This document shows positions 20,952-30,274 of a stretch of 64,000 nucleotides of DNA, piece by piece (position 1 is the first letter of the stretch; each line of letters starts with the position of its first letter). The stretch spans positions 1 through 64,000 of the forward strand of contig NZ_SMAO01000004.1 of the NCBI RefSeq assembly GCF_004342175.1, in the 5' to 3' direction. The notes under the pieces are model-generated. The model made no database searches and was not told where the DNA came from. It saw only the letters and a program-made list of their open reading frames with translations. The translations under genes were made by a program, and so were the position numbers. This DNA comes from Thiobaca trueperi (lineage in GTDB: Bacteria; Pseudomonadota; Gammaproteobacteria; Chromatiales; Chromatiaceae).

Positions 20952-21818
20952 TTAAAAATCCCGCAGCACGGCCTGACAGGCCGCTGGCATGACCGGCTCG
21001 GGCGCGGTGGGCGCGCCGCCTTTGCTCGGTTTGCGGGCCTCTTCGCTGAACCACCAGGCCAGATCCGCGCCGCAGCCGTCGCCGGGCGGCAGCGGATCCT
21101 GCATCACGCACTGCGGGCTGTCGCTGGGGCAGGCGAGACGCACATGGAAATGGGCATCATGCCCGCGCCAGGGCCGCACCTTGCGCAGCCAGCCGCGATC
21201 CCCGCGTGTTTCCTCGCACAGTGCGCGCTTGATGGCGGCATTGACGAAGATGCGGTCCACCGCCGGATGGCGTGCGGCGCTCTCGATCAGCAGACGCTGA
21301 TTTTCGCCCCAGCGCTCGCTGACGAAGAGACCGTCCGATCGCACCATGCTCGGTGGATCGGTCGTCTTGTCCATCAGCCGGTTGGCGGCGGCGGGGGAGG
21401 GCGCCAGGGTGAACCAGATGTCCACGTCCAGACCGTTCTGATGGCTGCGATGCGAGGACGACATGCGCCCGCCGCGCGGCTGGCTGAGATCGCCGACCAT
21501 GACGAGCTGATCGTGCCGACGCTGCTGGGCGCGCCCCAGGTCGGAGATGAAGCGGAGCAGGTTGGGGTGTCCGTAATAGCGATTACGGAAACGGCGCACG
21601 CTGACATAGCCCGGCCCGGTTGCGGGCAGGATCTCCGCCCCGCCGATACAGCCGTTGGCCGTCGCGCCGATGACCTGGGGTGCTCCTGATGAGGGCTGCG
21701 TGATCGCGCCCCAGGGCGAGGCCAGCGCCGGTGCGAGTGGTGCGCACAGTGCCAGCGCCAGACCAAGCCCGGCGGAGCCTTTGATGGTGGAGGGTGTCAG
21801 GCTGATGGTGATCGACAT
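20952..21818 (-). CDS. mepA: penicillin-insensitive murein endopeptidase MepA
   Basis: MepA is a periplasmic LAS-type zinc D,D-endopeptidase that cuts meso-DAP cross-links in peptidoglycan. The 288-residue protein has a signal peptide (GLGLALALCAPLAPALA), the zinc-site segment SSHRSHQNGLDVDIWF (H and D ligands) and the later HDAHFHVRL HxH motif. Length matches the family. It has no operon partners; the toxin-antitoxin pair is divergent. Confidence 0.94.
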   Translation of the reverse strand: MSITISLTPSTIKGSAGLGLALALCAPLAPALASPWGAITQPSSGAPQVIGATANGCIGGAEILPATGPGYVSVRRFRNRYYGHPNLLRFISDLGRAQQRRHDQLVMVGDLSQPRGGRMSSSHRSHQNGLDVDIWFTLAPSPAAANRLMDKTTDPPSMVRSDGLFVSERWGENQRLLIESAARHPAVDRIFVNAAIKRALCEETRGDRGWLRKVRPWRGHDAHFHVRLACPSDSPQCVMQDPLPPGDGCGADLAWWFSEEARKPSKGGAPTAPEPVMPAACQAVLRDF

Positions 21819-21986
21819 GCGCGGTCTCCGAGGCGCCGGGAATCGATGCCGGTGCCGGATCTAAAATTGAACAGTGGGTAGATTGAATGGAACGATGGAT
21901 GGGATCAAGAAAAGCGCGAGAGAAAATCGCATTTGTGCAGTCGGGCTGATATGAGTAAGATTTTACTCAAAAAAGAGGAGGTTGAT

Positions 21987-22385
21987 ATGGCGCGCTTTCA
22001 GGCTCTCACGAATGCGGTTCTCGACGCCGAACTCGATCTGTTGCGCGAGCGGTTCGGACTCGGACCCAATCAAAAGGCGGATCTCCTGCGTGAAATGGCG
22101 GCGATCACGGGCTGGGTGGCGCGTCAGGCCGAGCAGGGGCGAATCATTGAGGCACGCCGTGGCGAGGCGGTCGAGCAGCTTCTGCATCCGACACTGGACC
22201 GTTTGCAGGCCACGGCGAAGCATCCGATGGGCGCGCGACTGGTCTTGAGTGAGGCAGAGACGGAACGTCTGGCGAACCTGCTCGACCAGGGCTTTGACCC
22301 GCCGCCCGCCTTGCGCATGGCGCTGGCGAATCTGGCGCAGACGCCGCGTCAACCTCCATCGCTCCGCTGGCCGGCATCGGACTGA
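21987..22385 (+). CDS. putative antitoxin of a GNAT-toxin pair (TacA/DUF1778-like C-terminus)
   Basis: A 132-residue protein just upstream of a GNAT toxin-like gene. The frame is open from 21933, but a perfect GAGGAGG (21975-21981) lies 5 bp before the ATG at 21987 (MARFQAL), which decides the start. The C-terminal part, ARLVLSEAETERLANLLDQG...ALRMALA, resembles the toxin-neutralising tail of DUF1778/TacA antitoxins (VLSE...LL...P..L). The N-terminal ~80 residues do not look like the usual ribbon-helix-helix and are not recognised. It probably neutralises the acetyltransferase and may repress its own operon. Only 3 bp separate the genes. Confidence 0.65.
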   Translation: MARFQALTNAVLDAELDLLRERFGLGPNQKADLLREMAAITGWVARQAEQGRIIEARRGEAVEQLLHPTLDRLQATAKHPMGARLVLSEAETERLANLLDQGFDPPPALRMALANLAQTPRQPPSLRWPASD

Positions 22386-22388
22386 CGC

Positions 22389-22904
22389 ATGACGATCCGC
22401 ATCGAGCCGCTGAACCGTGCCCATCGCCCGCTGCTGACCGATTTTCAGAATCCGCATTCCAGTCTGGCCGAGTATCTGCGTCGGTTCGCCTGGCGTCATG
22501 CCGAAAAGGATCTCCTGGCGAGAACCTATGTCGTGATTGATGCCGGGATCGATCCGCCCCGGCTGGCGGGCTATTTCAGCCTCACGACCGTCAGTGTCGA
22601 GCGCGACGCGGTGGCCCCGCTCCCCGCATTGGACCGGCTGCCGCGCTTCCCGATTCCGGGGATTCTGCTGGCGCGGCTGGCGGTCGATACCCGTGTCCGG
22701 GGGCAGGGACTGGGCCGCTATCTGTTCGAGGAGGCGCTGGGGCTGACCCTGCAACTGGCTCACGCCGGCCCCGTCACCTTCCGGCTGCTGGTCACTGATG
22801 CCATCGACGTAGAGGCGCGATCCTTCTATGCCCACTTCGGGTGCCAGCCGTTGAGCGAGACGTTTCCATGCAGGATGTTCCTGGATCTGCGTCCGCTGCT
22901 TTAG
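22389..22904 (+). CDS. GNAT-type toxin, TacT-like acetyltransferase
   Basis: A 171-residue GNAT protein that fits TacT/AtaT-like toxins, which acetylate charged tRNAs and stop translation. Family-type sequence: FSLTTVSVERD, then the acetyl-CoA loop LARLAVDTRVRGQGLGRYLFEEAL, VTDAIDVEARSFYAHFGCQPL, and the C-terminal CRMFLDLRPLL. The line between toxin and ordinary acetyltransferase cannot be drawn from sequence alone. The small upstream partner with an antitoxin-like tail and the 3-bp spacing favour a toxin-antitoxin operon. Confidence 0.75.
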   Translation: MTIRIEPLNRAHRPLLTDFQNPHSSLAEYLRRFAWRHAEKDLLARTYVVIDAGIDPPRLAGYFSLTTVSVERDAVAPLPALDRLPRFPIPGILLARLAVDTRVRGQGLGRYLFEEALGLTLQLAHAGPVTFRLLVTDAIDVEARSFYAHFGCQPLSETFPCRMFLDLRPLL

Positions 22905-22931
22905 ATTGGTTACGTTGGCGGGACGTGGGCA

Positions 22932-25900
22932 TCAGCCCGCCATGCGGTAGCGGTCGCCATCCCGATGCAGCATGCCCAGATCTTCCAGCGCCGCGAGTGC
23001 TTCGACGATCAGCGAGGCGGTTTTGCCGGGATCCCTGAAGCGCGACACCAGTTCTTCCAGCGTCATCGCCCCGGTGTCCAGGGTCTCGCGCACGGCGGCG
23101 ATCTGGTCGCGCATGCCTTTCGGCCATGCGCGTTTTTTGACCCTGGCGCTTACCACGGCGCTTGCTTCCTCGTCCGTATCCAGTGCGGCGGATGTCTGTT
23201 GCGGCACGGTCCGGGCATTGGGATTCTGATACGCGGGACGCAGCCAGCGGATGTGGCCGCGCGCCTCTTCAGCCGCGCGTGCGGCGTTGAGTTCGACCAG
23301 ACGGCGCAGGAGTTCCTCTTCGGCTTCGACCTGAGCATCGGGCTTGTCGGGCAGCGGCGTGGTCGCACCGGGCAGACCGACCAGCCGCGCGGCCAGATCG
23401 TCCCAGCCATAGGCGGCGAAGACGGCGCGATCAAGCGCGTCGTGCAGTTCGCGCAGCAGCGACACCAGACCCTGAGCGTGGATGGTCTGATCCTTGGCGG
23501 TCAGGGTTTCGCCCGCGCGCAGTTTCTCCAGCACGTTATACATCCCGGTCAGGGTCAGCTCGGGATGCGCGGCCTGCTGGCGCTTGCGGTGGGCGTCGAG
23601 CTGTTCGGCCAGCTCGCGGATGGTCGCCTGCTGTTCGGGGGTGGCGTCGGGGAAGGGGAAGGTCTCGAAGCAGCGTGATTGGTTGTAACGAGGTCGGTCT
23701 TCCAATGTTCCTCCCTGTGCCAGCGCCCACATGATGTGCAAATAGCTGCAAAGCATCCCGAGCACGAACGCATCGTCGGATGCGACTGGTACAAGCCCTT
23801 GATCGGGAAGGATATTGGCTTCCTGGAAAATGAAGATACGATGTTTGGCGGTCATCGGTGTTGCGATATAGCGAGCCAATCCTCGCGCTGCCGTGCGCCA
23901 TTCGCTGCGAGGTTCGGCAAAGATCCACCAGTTCTTGCGGTATGAAGAGCGCACGTTTTGATCGCGCTCCGGCTTCACATGGTCGTGCAACCACTGCCAA
24001 GAGTCGGGGTATTGGCTTCGCAGTTCTGATTCGGTGAGGCCAAAAGTGTCGATGACCATGACGTCACGGGGTTTGTCCGTCAGGTCTTTCCCGTTTCTGT
24101 AGGGTCTCATTAGAGCGCCACCATCGAGCTTTTCGCATAGATCGGGTGTGACGATAAAACCTGTTCCAACCAAAGTCACCCCACGTAGAGCAAGGCCAGC
24201 GTTGGCTTGCAACGATGCGGCGGCGGCGGTATTCGCCCCGATACGCAGGTCTGCTAACAGCTTTCCTGTCTGCACGTCCAAGGTGACTGCAATCCCTTCA
24301 CTCTCACTTTCCAGTTCAGAAACAGCCGTTCCCAGTCGCCCTATATGCTCGCCGCTTGCGCCAGCGGTCATGGCAATTCGGACAGCCGCGCCATCAGCAG
24401 AATCCACCCAAGGATGATCCGGAACCGCATAGAGCAACGACAAAGGCACGGTAGCACTCAGGTGGTGTTCAAGCACACGGCGGTTGAAGGTCTGCCTGAT
24501 GCTATTGGTTGTGATGAAACCAAAGCGGCGAGCCTCTCCGGCCCGCACCGTTTCAGCGGCGATATGCCACCAGTACATGACGAAATCCGCCGATTCCGGC
24601 ACTTCCTGCCAAGTGCGGCGCACGGCATCCACATAGCCATCTCCCAATGCCGAGCGCATGCGTTTGTTCCCGACAAAGGGCGGATTCCCCACGATGTAAT
24701 CCGCCTGCGGCCACACCCCCCGGCGCGGGTTGAGGTAGCGCACCTGCTCGACCTGCGCCGACTCGTCCGGGATCTGCTCGCCGGTGATCGGGCTGGTCTT
24801 GAAGGTGACGCCATCCCAGCGTGTGACCGGGTTGCCGTCGGCATCCGTGATCGTCTCGACGCCGTCAGAGTCGATCAGCGCATCACGGTGTTCGATGTTG
24901 TGAAAATCGCGCAGCACCGGCTCGGGCGGCTTGACGTCGCCATAGGTGCGGAAGTGCCATTGCAGATAACCGATCCAGAGCACCAGTTCGGCGATGCGGG
25001 CGGCGCGCGGGTTGATCTCCAGACCGAGAAACTGGTGCGGATCGACGGTCAGTCCTTCCATGTCGAATGAGCCGGTTTTTTTGAGACTGCCCAGCAGTTC
25101 CAGCACCTCGCCTTCCAGACGCTTCATGTGTTCCAGCGTCACATAAAGAAAATTGCCGCTGCCGCAGGCGGGATCGAGGATGCGGGTGTTGCAGAGCTGA
25201 AACAGGAAACGCTGGATTTCGGCGATGGCTTCCTTCGTCTTGCGTTGCTGTCGGCAGGCCAGCGCGGCGGCCTGCACATTGGCCCATTCGGCGCGCAGCG
25301 GCTCGATCACGGTCGGCAGGACCAGACGCTCGACATAGGCGCGCGGCGTATAGTGCGCGCCGAGCTTGTGGCGCTCGCGGGGGTTGAGCGCGCGCTCCAG
25401 CAGGGTGCCGAAGATGGCCGGTTCGACATAGCGCCAGTCGGCCCGCGCGGCGGCGATCAGTTGCCCGATCTGCCCGGCGTTGAGCGGGATGGCGGAGGCA
25501 TCGGCGAAGAGTCCGCCGTTGAAGCGGAGCACCTCGGTATCCAGCGACTCGGAGAAGCCGCCGCTGTTCATGGTGCGCCACAGACTTTCGATCTGGCGGT
25601 GAAAGGTGGCCGGGTTGTGCTGGCGGCGTTCCAGCAGCTCGGTAAAGCTGCGCTCCGGCAGGAGTCCGACATCCTCGGCGAACATGGTGAACAGACAGCG
25701 CATCAGGAAACTGGCGACCTCGGCGGCGGGATGGCCGTCCGTTTCCAGCGACCGGGCGAGCGCGGCGAGCCGGTCGGCAATCCGGCGCGTGACCCGGCCC
25801 GCGTAACGGGTGGGGTCGAGACTGAGCGGGTCGAGCCAGAGTGCGCGCAACAGCTCGCGGATCCTGGCCTCGCGCAGTTGCTCCAGGCGGATGGTGTGGC

Positions 25901-26372
25901 TCCGCGCGTCGGGGAAGGCGACATAGTGACCGCCCGAGCGGCTGAATTCGGCATAGAGCGTGAAGGATTTGCCGACATCGACGACGACGATGAAGGGCGG
26001 TCGGCCTTCAGCGGGCGGCAGACAGCGGACGTAGTTCTCGGACTGCTGGCGCGCCTTCAGGATGGCGGTATCCCAGCCGCCGCTGCCGGTCTCTTTGCCG
26101 GTGTCCTTGCCTTCGAGGATGAAGCAGGCGCGGCGGTAGAGATCGATCTTGCGCACGGTCCTGCCGCCATCGGCGAACTGCTCGGTGATGCCGCGCTCGA
26201 AGACATAGGCGTTGTCGTGGCGATTGGCGCTGGCGGGATCGGGCGGCGGCAGATCGAGCAGGGCGCAGAGTTCGACGATGAAGAGTTGCAGATTGGCGCG
26301 CTCGTTGCCGCCGTGGCTGATGCCGTTACCCCAGCGGGCGATGAAGGCGTCGATGGTGTGTTCTCTGGTCAC
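22932..26372 (-). CDS. MmeI-family (Type IIL/IIG) restriction-modification enzyme
   Basis: A 1146-residue single-chain endonuclease/methyltransferase. The N-terminal nuclease motif is D77-x9-E87-G-K89 (IDLYRRACFILEGK), the exact spacing known for MmeI. A helical linker precedes the gamma-class N6-adenine methyltransferase with motif I LDPACGSGNF (about residues 399-408) and motif IV NPPF (563-566). A target-recognition region follows (TLEDRPRYNQSRCFETFPFP marks its C-terminal side), and a winged-helix-like tail ends the protein (TLEELVSRFRDPGKTASLIVEAL). Such enzymes modify one strand and cut about 20 nt away. All key residues are present. It stands alone as a complete system; the recognition sequence cannot be read off. 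Confidence 0.88.
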   Translation of the reverse strand: MTREHTIDAFIARWGNGISHGGNERANLQLFIVELCALLDLPPPDPASANRHDNAYVFERGITEQFADGGRTVRKIDLYRRACFILEGKDTGKETGSGGWDTAILKARQQSENYVRCLPPAEGRPPFIVVVDVGKSFTLYAEFSRSGGHYVAFPDARSHTIRLEQLREARIRELLRALWLDPLSLDPTRYAGRVTRRIADRLAALARSLETDGHPAAEVASFLMRCLFTMFAEDVGLLPERSFTELLERRQHNPATFHRQIESLWRTMNSGGFSESLDTEVLRFNGGLFADASAIPLNAGQIGQLIAAARADWRYVEPAIFGTLLERALNPRERHKLGAHYTPRAYVERLVLPTVIEPLRAEWANVQAAALACRQQRKTKEAIAEIQRFLFQLCNTRILDPACGSGNFLYVTLEHMKRLEGEVLELLGSLKKTGSFDMEGLTVDPHQFLGLEINPRAARIAELVLWIGYLQWHFRTYGDVKPPEPVLRDFHNIEHRDALIDSDGVETITDADGNPVTRWDGVTFKTSPITGEQIPDESAQVEQVRYLNPRRGVWPQADYIVGNPPFVGNKRMRSALGDGYVDAVRRTWQEVPESADFVMYWWHIAAETVRAGEARRFGFITTNSIRQTFNRRVLEHHLSATVPLSLLYAVPDHPWVDSADGAAVRIAMTAGASGEHIGRLGTAVSELESESEGIAVTLDVQTGKLLADLRIGANTAAAASLQANAGLALRGVTLVGTGFIVTPDLCEKLDGGALMRPYRNGKDLTDKPRDVMVIDTFGLTESELRSQYPDSWQWLHDHVKPERDQNVRSSYRKNWWIFAEPRSEWRTAARGLARYIATPMTAKHRIFIFQEANILPDQGLVPVASDDAFVLGMLCSYLHIMWALAQGGTLEDRPRYNQSRCFETFPFPDATPEQQATIRELAEQLDAHRKRQQAAHPELTLTGMYNVLEKLRAGETLTAKDQTIHAQGLVSLLRELHDALDRAVFAAYGWDDLAARLVGLPGATTPLPDKPDAQVEAEEELLRRLVELNAARAAEEARGHIRWLRPAYQNPNARTVPQQTSAALDTDEEASAVVSARVKKRAWPKGMRDQIAAVRETLDTGAMTLEELVSRFRDPGKTASLIVEALAALEDLGMLHRDGDRYRMAG

Positions 26373-26386
26373 GAAGCTCCTATTTG

Positions 26387-26536
26387 GTTACGAAGCTCCG
26401 GCTTCGTGACCTTAGCAACGAAGCTCTGCTTCACGAGACGGCTGCCTCAAGCCTTCGCCGGGATCGATCAGCGCGCTCCTCGGATTCGCGAAGCGGAGCT
26501 TCGTCTCGCGGGTGACGAAGTCGGAGCTTCGTCACC
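26387..26536. repeat. cluster of ACGAAGC/GCTTCGT palindromes
   Basis: Four palindromic units lie in 150 bp between the R-M gene and ffh. The first is ACGAAGC-TCCG-GCTTCGT (26390-26407), the third is centred near 26496, and the last has 10-bp arms GGTGACGAAG/CTTCGTCACC (26511-26536). The last could end ffh transcription, but there is no U-run. Confidence 0.6.
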
Positions 26537-26568
26537 AGGTCCAACCCGGCCGAATCGGTGGCTGGGCC

Positions 26569-27984
26569 CTACATCGGAAAACCGCCACCCGGAGGAAAGC
26601 CGCCACCCGGCGGGAAACCACCGCCGGGCGGCAGCATCCCCGGCGGCAGTCGTCCCTGGAGCGAGCGCATCATCTTGGCCATGCCGCCGCCCTTCATCTT
26701 TTTCATCATCTTCTGCATCTGCATGAACTGCTTGAGCAGTTGATTGATGTCCTGAACCTGGGTGCCGGAACCAGCGGCGATGCGGCGCTTGCGCGAACCC
26801 TTGATGATGGCCGGAAACTGGCGCTCCTTGGGCGTCATGGAATTGATGATGGCGACCAGCTTGCCCATCTCCTTGTCGTTGGCCTTGTTCTTGATGTGAT
26901 CCGGGATCTGGTTCATGCCGGGGAGCTTTTCCATCAGGCTCATCATGCCCCCCATCCTGTTCATCTGTTCGAGCTGCTCCTTGAAGTCGGCCAGATCGAA
27001 ATCCTTGCCCTTCTTGAGCTTCTTGACCAGCTTCTCGGCCTGATCGCGGTCAACCTTGGCCTGCACCTCTTCGACCAGCGACACCACGTCGCCCATGCCG
27101 AGGATGCGCGAGGCGACGCGGTCAGGATGGAAGGGTTCGAGCGCCGTGGTCTTCTCGCCGGTGCCGAGGAATTTGATCGGCTTGCCGGTGATCTGGCGGA
27201 TCGAGAGCGCCGCGCCGCCGCGTGCGTCGCCATCGGTCTTGGTCAGCACCACGCCGGTCAGCGGCAGCGCCTCATCGAACGCTTTAGCCGTATTGGCGGC
27301 GTCCTGACCGGTCATGGAATCGACCACGAACAGGGTTTCGATGGGGTTCAGCGCGGCATGGATGGCCTTGATCTCGTCCATCATGGCGGCATCGACATGC
27401 AGCCGACCGGCAGTATCGACGATCAGTACGTCCTTGAAATGACGGCGCGCGTCATCGAGCGCGCGGCGGGCGATGGTCACCGGATCCTCGTCGCCCTGGC
27501 TCGCATGGAAATCTGCGCCGACCTCAGCGGCGACCGTCCGCAACTGCTCGATGGCTGCGGGACGATACACGTCACAACTCACCACCATGACCGATTTTTT
27601 CTGCTTTTCCTGGAGCCAGCGCGCGAGCTTGGCGACGCTGGTCGTTTTGCCCGAGCCCTGTAGGCCGGCCATCAGCACCACTGCCGGCGGCTGGGCGGTG
27701 AGATCGAGCCGCTCATTGGCCTCGCCCATGAGCATGACCAGCTCGTCATTGACGATCTTGATCAGCACCTGGCCGGGAGTCAGGCTCTTGGTGACGGTCT
27801 CGCCAAGCGCTTTTTCGCGCACGTCCTCGACGAACTGGCGCACCACCGGCAGCGCCACGTCCGCTTCCAGCAGCGCCATGCGCACCTCGCGCAGGGTGTC
27901 TTTGATATTCTCTTCGGTCAGGCGACCCTGACCCCGCAGATTGGTCAGGACACGCTCGAAGCGATCCTGTAAATTTTCAAACAT
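26569..27984 (-). CDS. ffh: signal recognition particle GTPase Ffh
   Basis: Ffh (SRP54) binds 4.5S RNA and signal sequences and delivers ribosomes to FtsY. The 471-residue protein begins MFENLQDRFERVLTNLRGQGRLTE (N domain). The GTPase has G1 MAGLQGSGKTTSVAKLA, DTAGRLHVD, TKTDGDARGG and FLGTGEK. The methionine-rich M domain carries RIAAGSGTQVQDINQLLKQF. The C-terminus has an unusual repeat, (F)PPGGG five times, ending FPM. The frame extends upstream to 28029, but the ATG at 27984 is the family start. Confidence 0.97.
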   Translation of the reverse strand: MFENLQDRFERVLTNLRGQGRLTEENIKDTLREVRMALLEADVALPVVRQFVEDVREKALGETVTKSLTPGQVLIKIVNDELVMLMGEANERLDLTAQPPAVVLMAGLQGSGKTTSVAKLARWLQEKQKKSVMVVSCDVYRPAAIEQLRTVAAEVGADFHASQGDEDPVTIARRALDDARRHFKDVLIVDTAGRLHVDAAMMDEIKAIHAALNPIETLFVVDSMTGQDAANTAKAFDEALPLTGVVLTKTDGDARGGAALSIRQITGKPIKFLGTGEKTTALEPFHPDRVASRILGMGDVVSLVEEVQAKVDRDQAEKLVKKLKKGKDFDLADFKEQLEQMNRMGGMMSLMEKLPGMNQIPDHIKNKANDKEMGKLVAIINSMTPKERQFPAIIKGSRKRRIAAGSGTQVQDINQLLKQFMQMQKMMKKMKGGGMAKMMRSLQGRLPPGMLPPGGGFPPGGGFPPGGGFPM

Positions 27985-28149
27985 GTTCCAACCTCGAAAT
28001 GGGCGCGGGCAGAGCCCCGGCGCCTTCAAGAAAAAACCATGACCATCGGTTTACGGCGTGACTTGTTGAGTATAATGCAGGCTCAATGTGGGACGATATG
28101 ACCACACGCCGTTTTCCGTGCCAACGCCTTGCACCATGATGTCGAACCT

Positions 28150-28956
28150 ATGACTCATACCCTTCTTGCCACCATCGCCACTCTCAGCTATCTGACTGCC
28201 GCCGTTTTCATCGGGCTGCGCCTGTTCCGCAAGGAAGGCTGGATCCCTGAGCGTCGGCTTGCGCTTGCGGCCGGTTTTGCCGGCCTGATTCTGCATAGCT
28301 GGGTGCTGTGGGACAGCATCTTCAGCAGTGCCGGGATCAATCTCGGGTTCTATCACGCGCTGGCCCTCACCTCCTGGACCATCATCGCCCTGCTGCTGGT
28401 CTCCAGCCTGACCAAGCCGGTCGATAACCTCGGTCTGATTCTGCTGCCCGTCGCGGCCCTGAGTCTGATTCTGGAGGCCAATTTCGCCGAGATCGATTTC
28501 ATGCGTCCCTCGGCGAGCTGGTCGCTCAAGATTCATGTCCTGCTGTCGATGCTCGCCTACAGTCTGCTCACGCTGGCCGCCGTGCAGGCGATTCTGCTGG
28601 CGGTGCAGGATCGGCAGTTGCGGGGTCGTCATCCCGGCGGTTTTGTCCGCACCCTGCCGCCGCTGCAAACCATGGAAAGCCTGCTGTTCGAGATGATCAG
28701 CGCCGGCTTCGTCCTGCTCACGCTGGCGCTGCTGAGCGGCTTCGCCTTTCTGGAAAACATGTTTGCCCAGCATCTGGTGCACAAGACCGTGCTTTCGGTG
28801 CTGGCCTGGCTGGTGTTCGGCGGACTGCTGATCGGACGCTTCCGCAAAGGCTGGCGCGGACGCACGGCGATCATCTGGACGCTTGGCGGTTTCGTCATGC
28901 TGATCCTGGCCTATTTCGGCAGCAAGATCGTGCTTGAATTCATCCTCAAGCCCTGA
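28150..28956 (+). CDS. ypjD: cytochrome c assembly family inner membrane protein YpjD
   Basis: A 268-residue polytopic protein with about eight membrane helices in the CcmC/CcsA-like fold. It contains the short heme-handling-type segment [25 protein letters not shown] and a late [35 protein letters not shown]. coli YpjD (CorE/corB-linked) has the same size, and a ypjD gene divergent from ffh is the usual gammaproteobacterial arrangement. An in-frame TTG lies at 28129, but the ATG at 28150 is preferred because the signal-anchor begins there. Confidence 0.9.
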   Translation: MTHTLLATIATLSYLTAAVFIGLRLFRKEGWIPERRLALAAGFAGLILHSWVLWDSIFSSAGINLGFYHALALTSWTIIALLLVSSLTKPVDNLGLILLPVAALSLILEANFAEIDFMRPSASWSLKIHVLLSMLAYSLLTLAAVQAILLAVQDRQLRGRHPGGFVRTLPPLQTMESLLFEMISAGFVLLTLALLSGFAFLENMFAQHLVHKTVLSVLAWLVFGGLLIGRFRKGWRGRTAIIWTLGGFVMLILAYFGSKIVLEFILKP

Positions 28957-29024
28957 GGCATCTAATCGAGCTTGTCTCGGCACGCCAAAAGGGTGCAGAA
29001 TTCCCCCGCCAGCCAGTGCTTGGT

Positions 29025-29047
29025 GTCCCGCTTCCGATAAGCGGGAC
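29025..29047 (+). terminator. hairpin between ypjD and tRNA-Ala
   Basis: GTCCCGCTT and AAGCGGGAC form perfect 9-bp arms around CCGAT. There is no clear U-run. It may end ypjD transcription or mark the tRNA leader. Confidence 0.4.
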
Positions 29048-29071
29048 GAAAGACCCGCAGTTTCCCCTCAT

Positions 29072-29150
<79 letters not shown>

Positions 29151-29161
29151 CAATCAAGGGC

Positions 29162-30274
29162 TTAAAGCCCGCCAGACACCACTTTCAGTTTCTCGACGTG
29201 ACCTGATCGTGACGCCATGCCTTCCAGCAAGGCGACCGCTGCCCGAACATTCTCCGGCGCCAGGTGCGCATAGCGTTCGGTCATCTTGACCGTCGTGTGA
29301 CCCAGCAGATCACGCACGGCTGTCAACGGAACTCCCGCCGAGACCAGCCACGCGGCGCAGGTGTGGCGCAGGTCATGTACTCTGAAATCCTCAATCCCGG
29401 CTCGCTTCCGTGCCGTGGTAAAACTCCGCTTCACGTCCAGCACCCGTGATCCGTCCTCGTGACAGAATACCCAGGGGCTCGCCGGGCAGTGTCGCATCCG
29501 AAATTGCGCCCGTGATAGGATCGCTTCGCGGGCATCCGCATTGATCGGCACGCTTCTTCGTTTGAGTGTTTTGGTGTGGTCGGCTTCCAGGTGGATGAGC
29601 CCCGCCCGGAGGTCGATCCGCTTCCATTCCAGCCCCAGCAATTCGCCTTTCCGACATCCTGTGTTGATCGCCAGCCGAATGAAATCGACTAAGTGCGGCG
29701 CTTGGGGTTCGCGGCTGGCTTCATCCAGCAGTCGCTTCGATTCCTCGCGCGTGATCCAGCGGATCCGTCCTTCCGGGGTCCGCAGCTTGCGTCCGGGCAC
29801 GGGATTCGGGATGTCCCACTCCCATTCGCGGCGGGCGTAGTTGATCGCCGAGGATAAGACGCAAAGCTCTCGATTCACGGTGCCATTGGTGACTTGCACG
29901 CGCCGCTGATCGACGTAACGACGCACCAGCGCCGGGGTCAAGGCGGTGAGTTCCAAGCCGCCGAAATGCTGTCGCAGGTTACGGACAATTTCCTTGTCGC
30001 GCTGAAAACCAGATGGCCGTTTGTCGGCTTCGCTGGCTTTCAGGTAGCCAATCATCAGTTCATCGAAGGTCCGGCTGGGCTGTTCGCCCCATTGCTTCTC
30101 GCGATGCGCTTCGAGCTTCCATTTGGCTAACAGCGCGTCGGCTTCCTGTCGGTCGGTCGCGCCAGTAGAGCATCTAACTCGCTGGCCGCTCGCGTCGGTG
30201 TAGCTCGCCCACCAGTTGGGCGAATCGGGACGACGATAGAGGCCGTCTTGGTCTTGCTTGCGTTTTCTCGGCAT
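29162..30274 (-). CDS. int: tyrosine site-specific integrase
   Basis: A 370-residue phage-type integrase that recombines attP with tRNA-Ala(CGC). An N-terminal arm-binding region (DGLYRRPDSPNWWASYTDASG) and a core-binding SAM-like domain (about residues 70-155) precede the catalytic domain. Catalytic residues are visible: R208 (TGCRKGELLGL), K235, H300 and R303 (HDLRH), H326 (GHTTVKMTERY) and nucleophile Y335. All six are present, so it should be active. The stop lies 12 bp from attL, and its 3' coding end holds a pair of arm-type repeats. Its 5' end overlaps the xis-like gene by 148 bp. Confidence 0.95.
   Translation of the reverse strand: MPRKRKQDQDGLYRRPDSPNWWASYTDASGQRVRCSTGATDRQEADALLAKWKLEAHREKQWGEQPSRTFDELMIGYLKASEADKRPSGFQRDKEIVRNLRQHFGGLELTALTPALVRRYVDQRRVQVTNGTVNRELCVLSSAINYARREWEWDIPNPVPGRKLRTPEGRIRWITREESKRLLDEASREPQAPHLVDFIRLAINTGCRKGELLGLEWKRIDLRAGLIHLEADHTKTLKRRSVPINADAREAILSRAQFRMRHCPASPWVFCHEDGSRVLDVKRSFTTARKRAGIEDFRVHDLRHTCAAWLVSAGVPLTAVRDLLGHTTVKMTERYAHLAPENVRAAVALLEGMASRSGHVEKLKVVSGGL
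29197..29215. promoter_or_regulatory. putative integrase arm-type sites, left end
   Basis: CGTGACCTGATCGTGACGC holds two CGTGAC boxes 11 bp apart. The right end has CGTGACACAATCGTGACGC at 62248-62266, identical except for three central bases. Matching spaced repeats at both ends of an integrated element are typical arm sites. Confidence 0.55.

Noticed and set aside
28051-28983. Minus-strand 310-aa frame opposite ypjD
   Set aside because: Gln/Asp/Gly-rich shadow of a membrane protein gene, with no family sequence.
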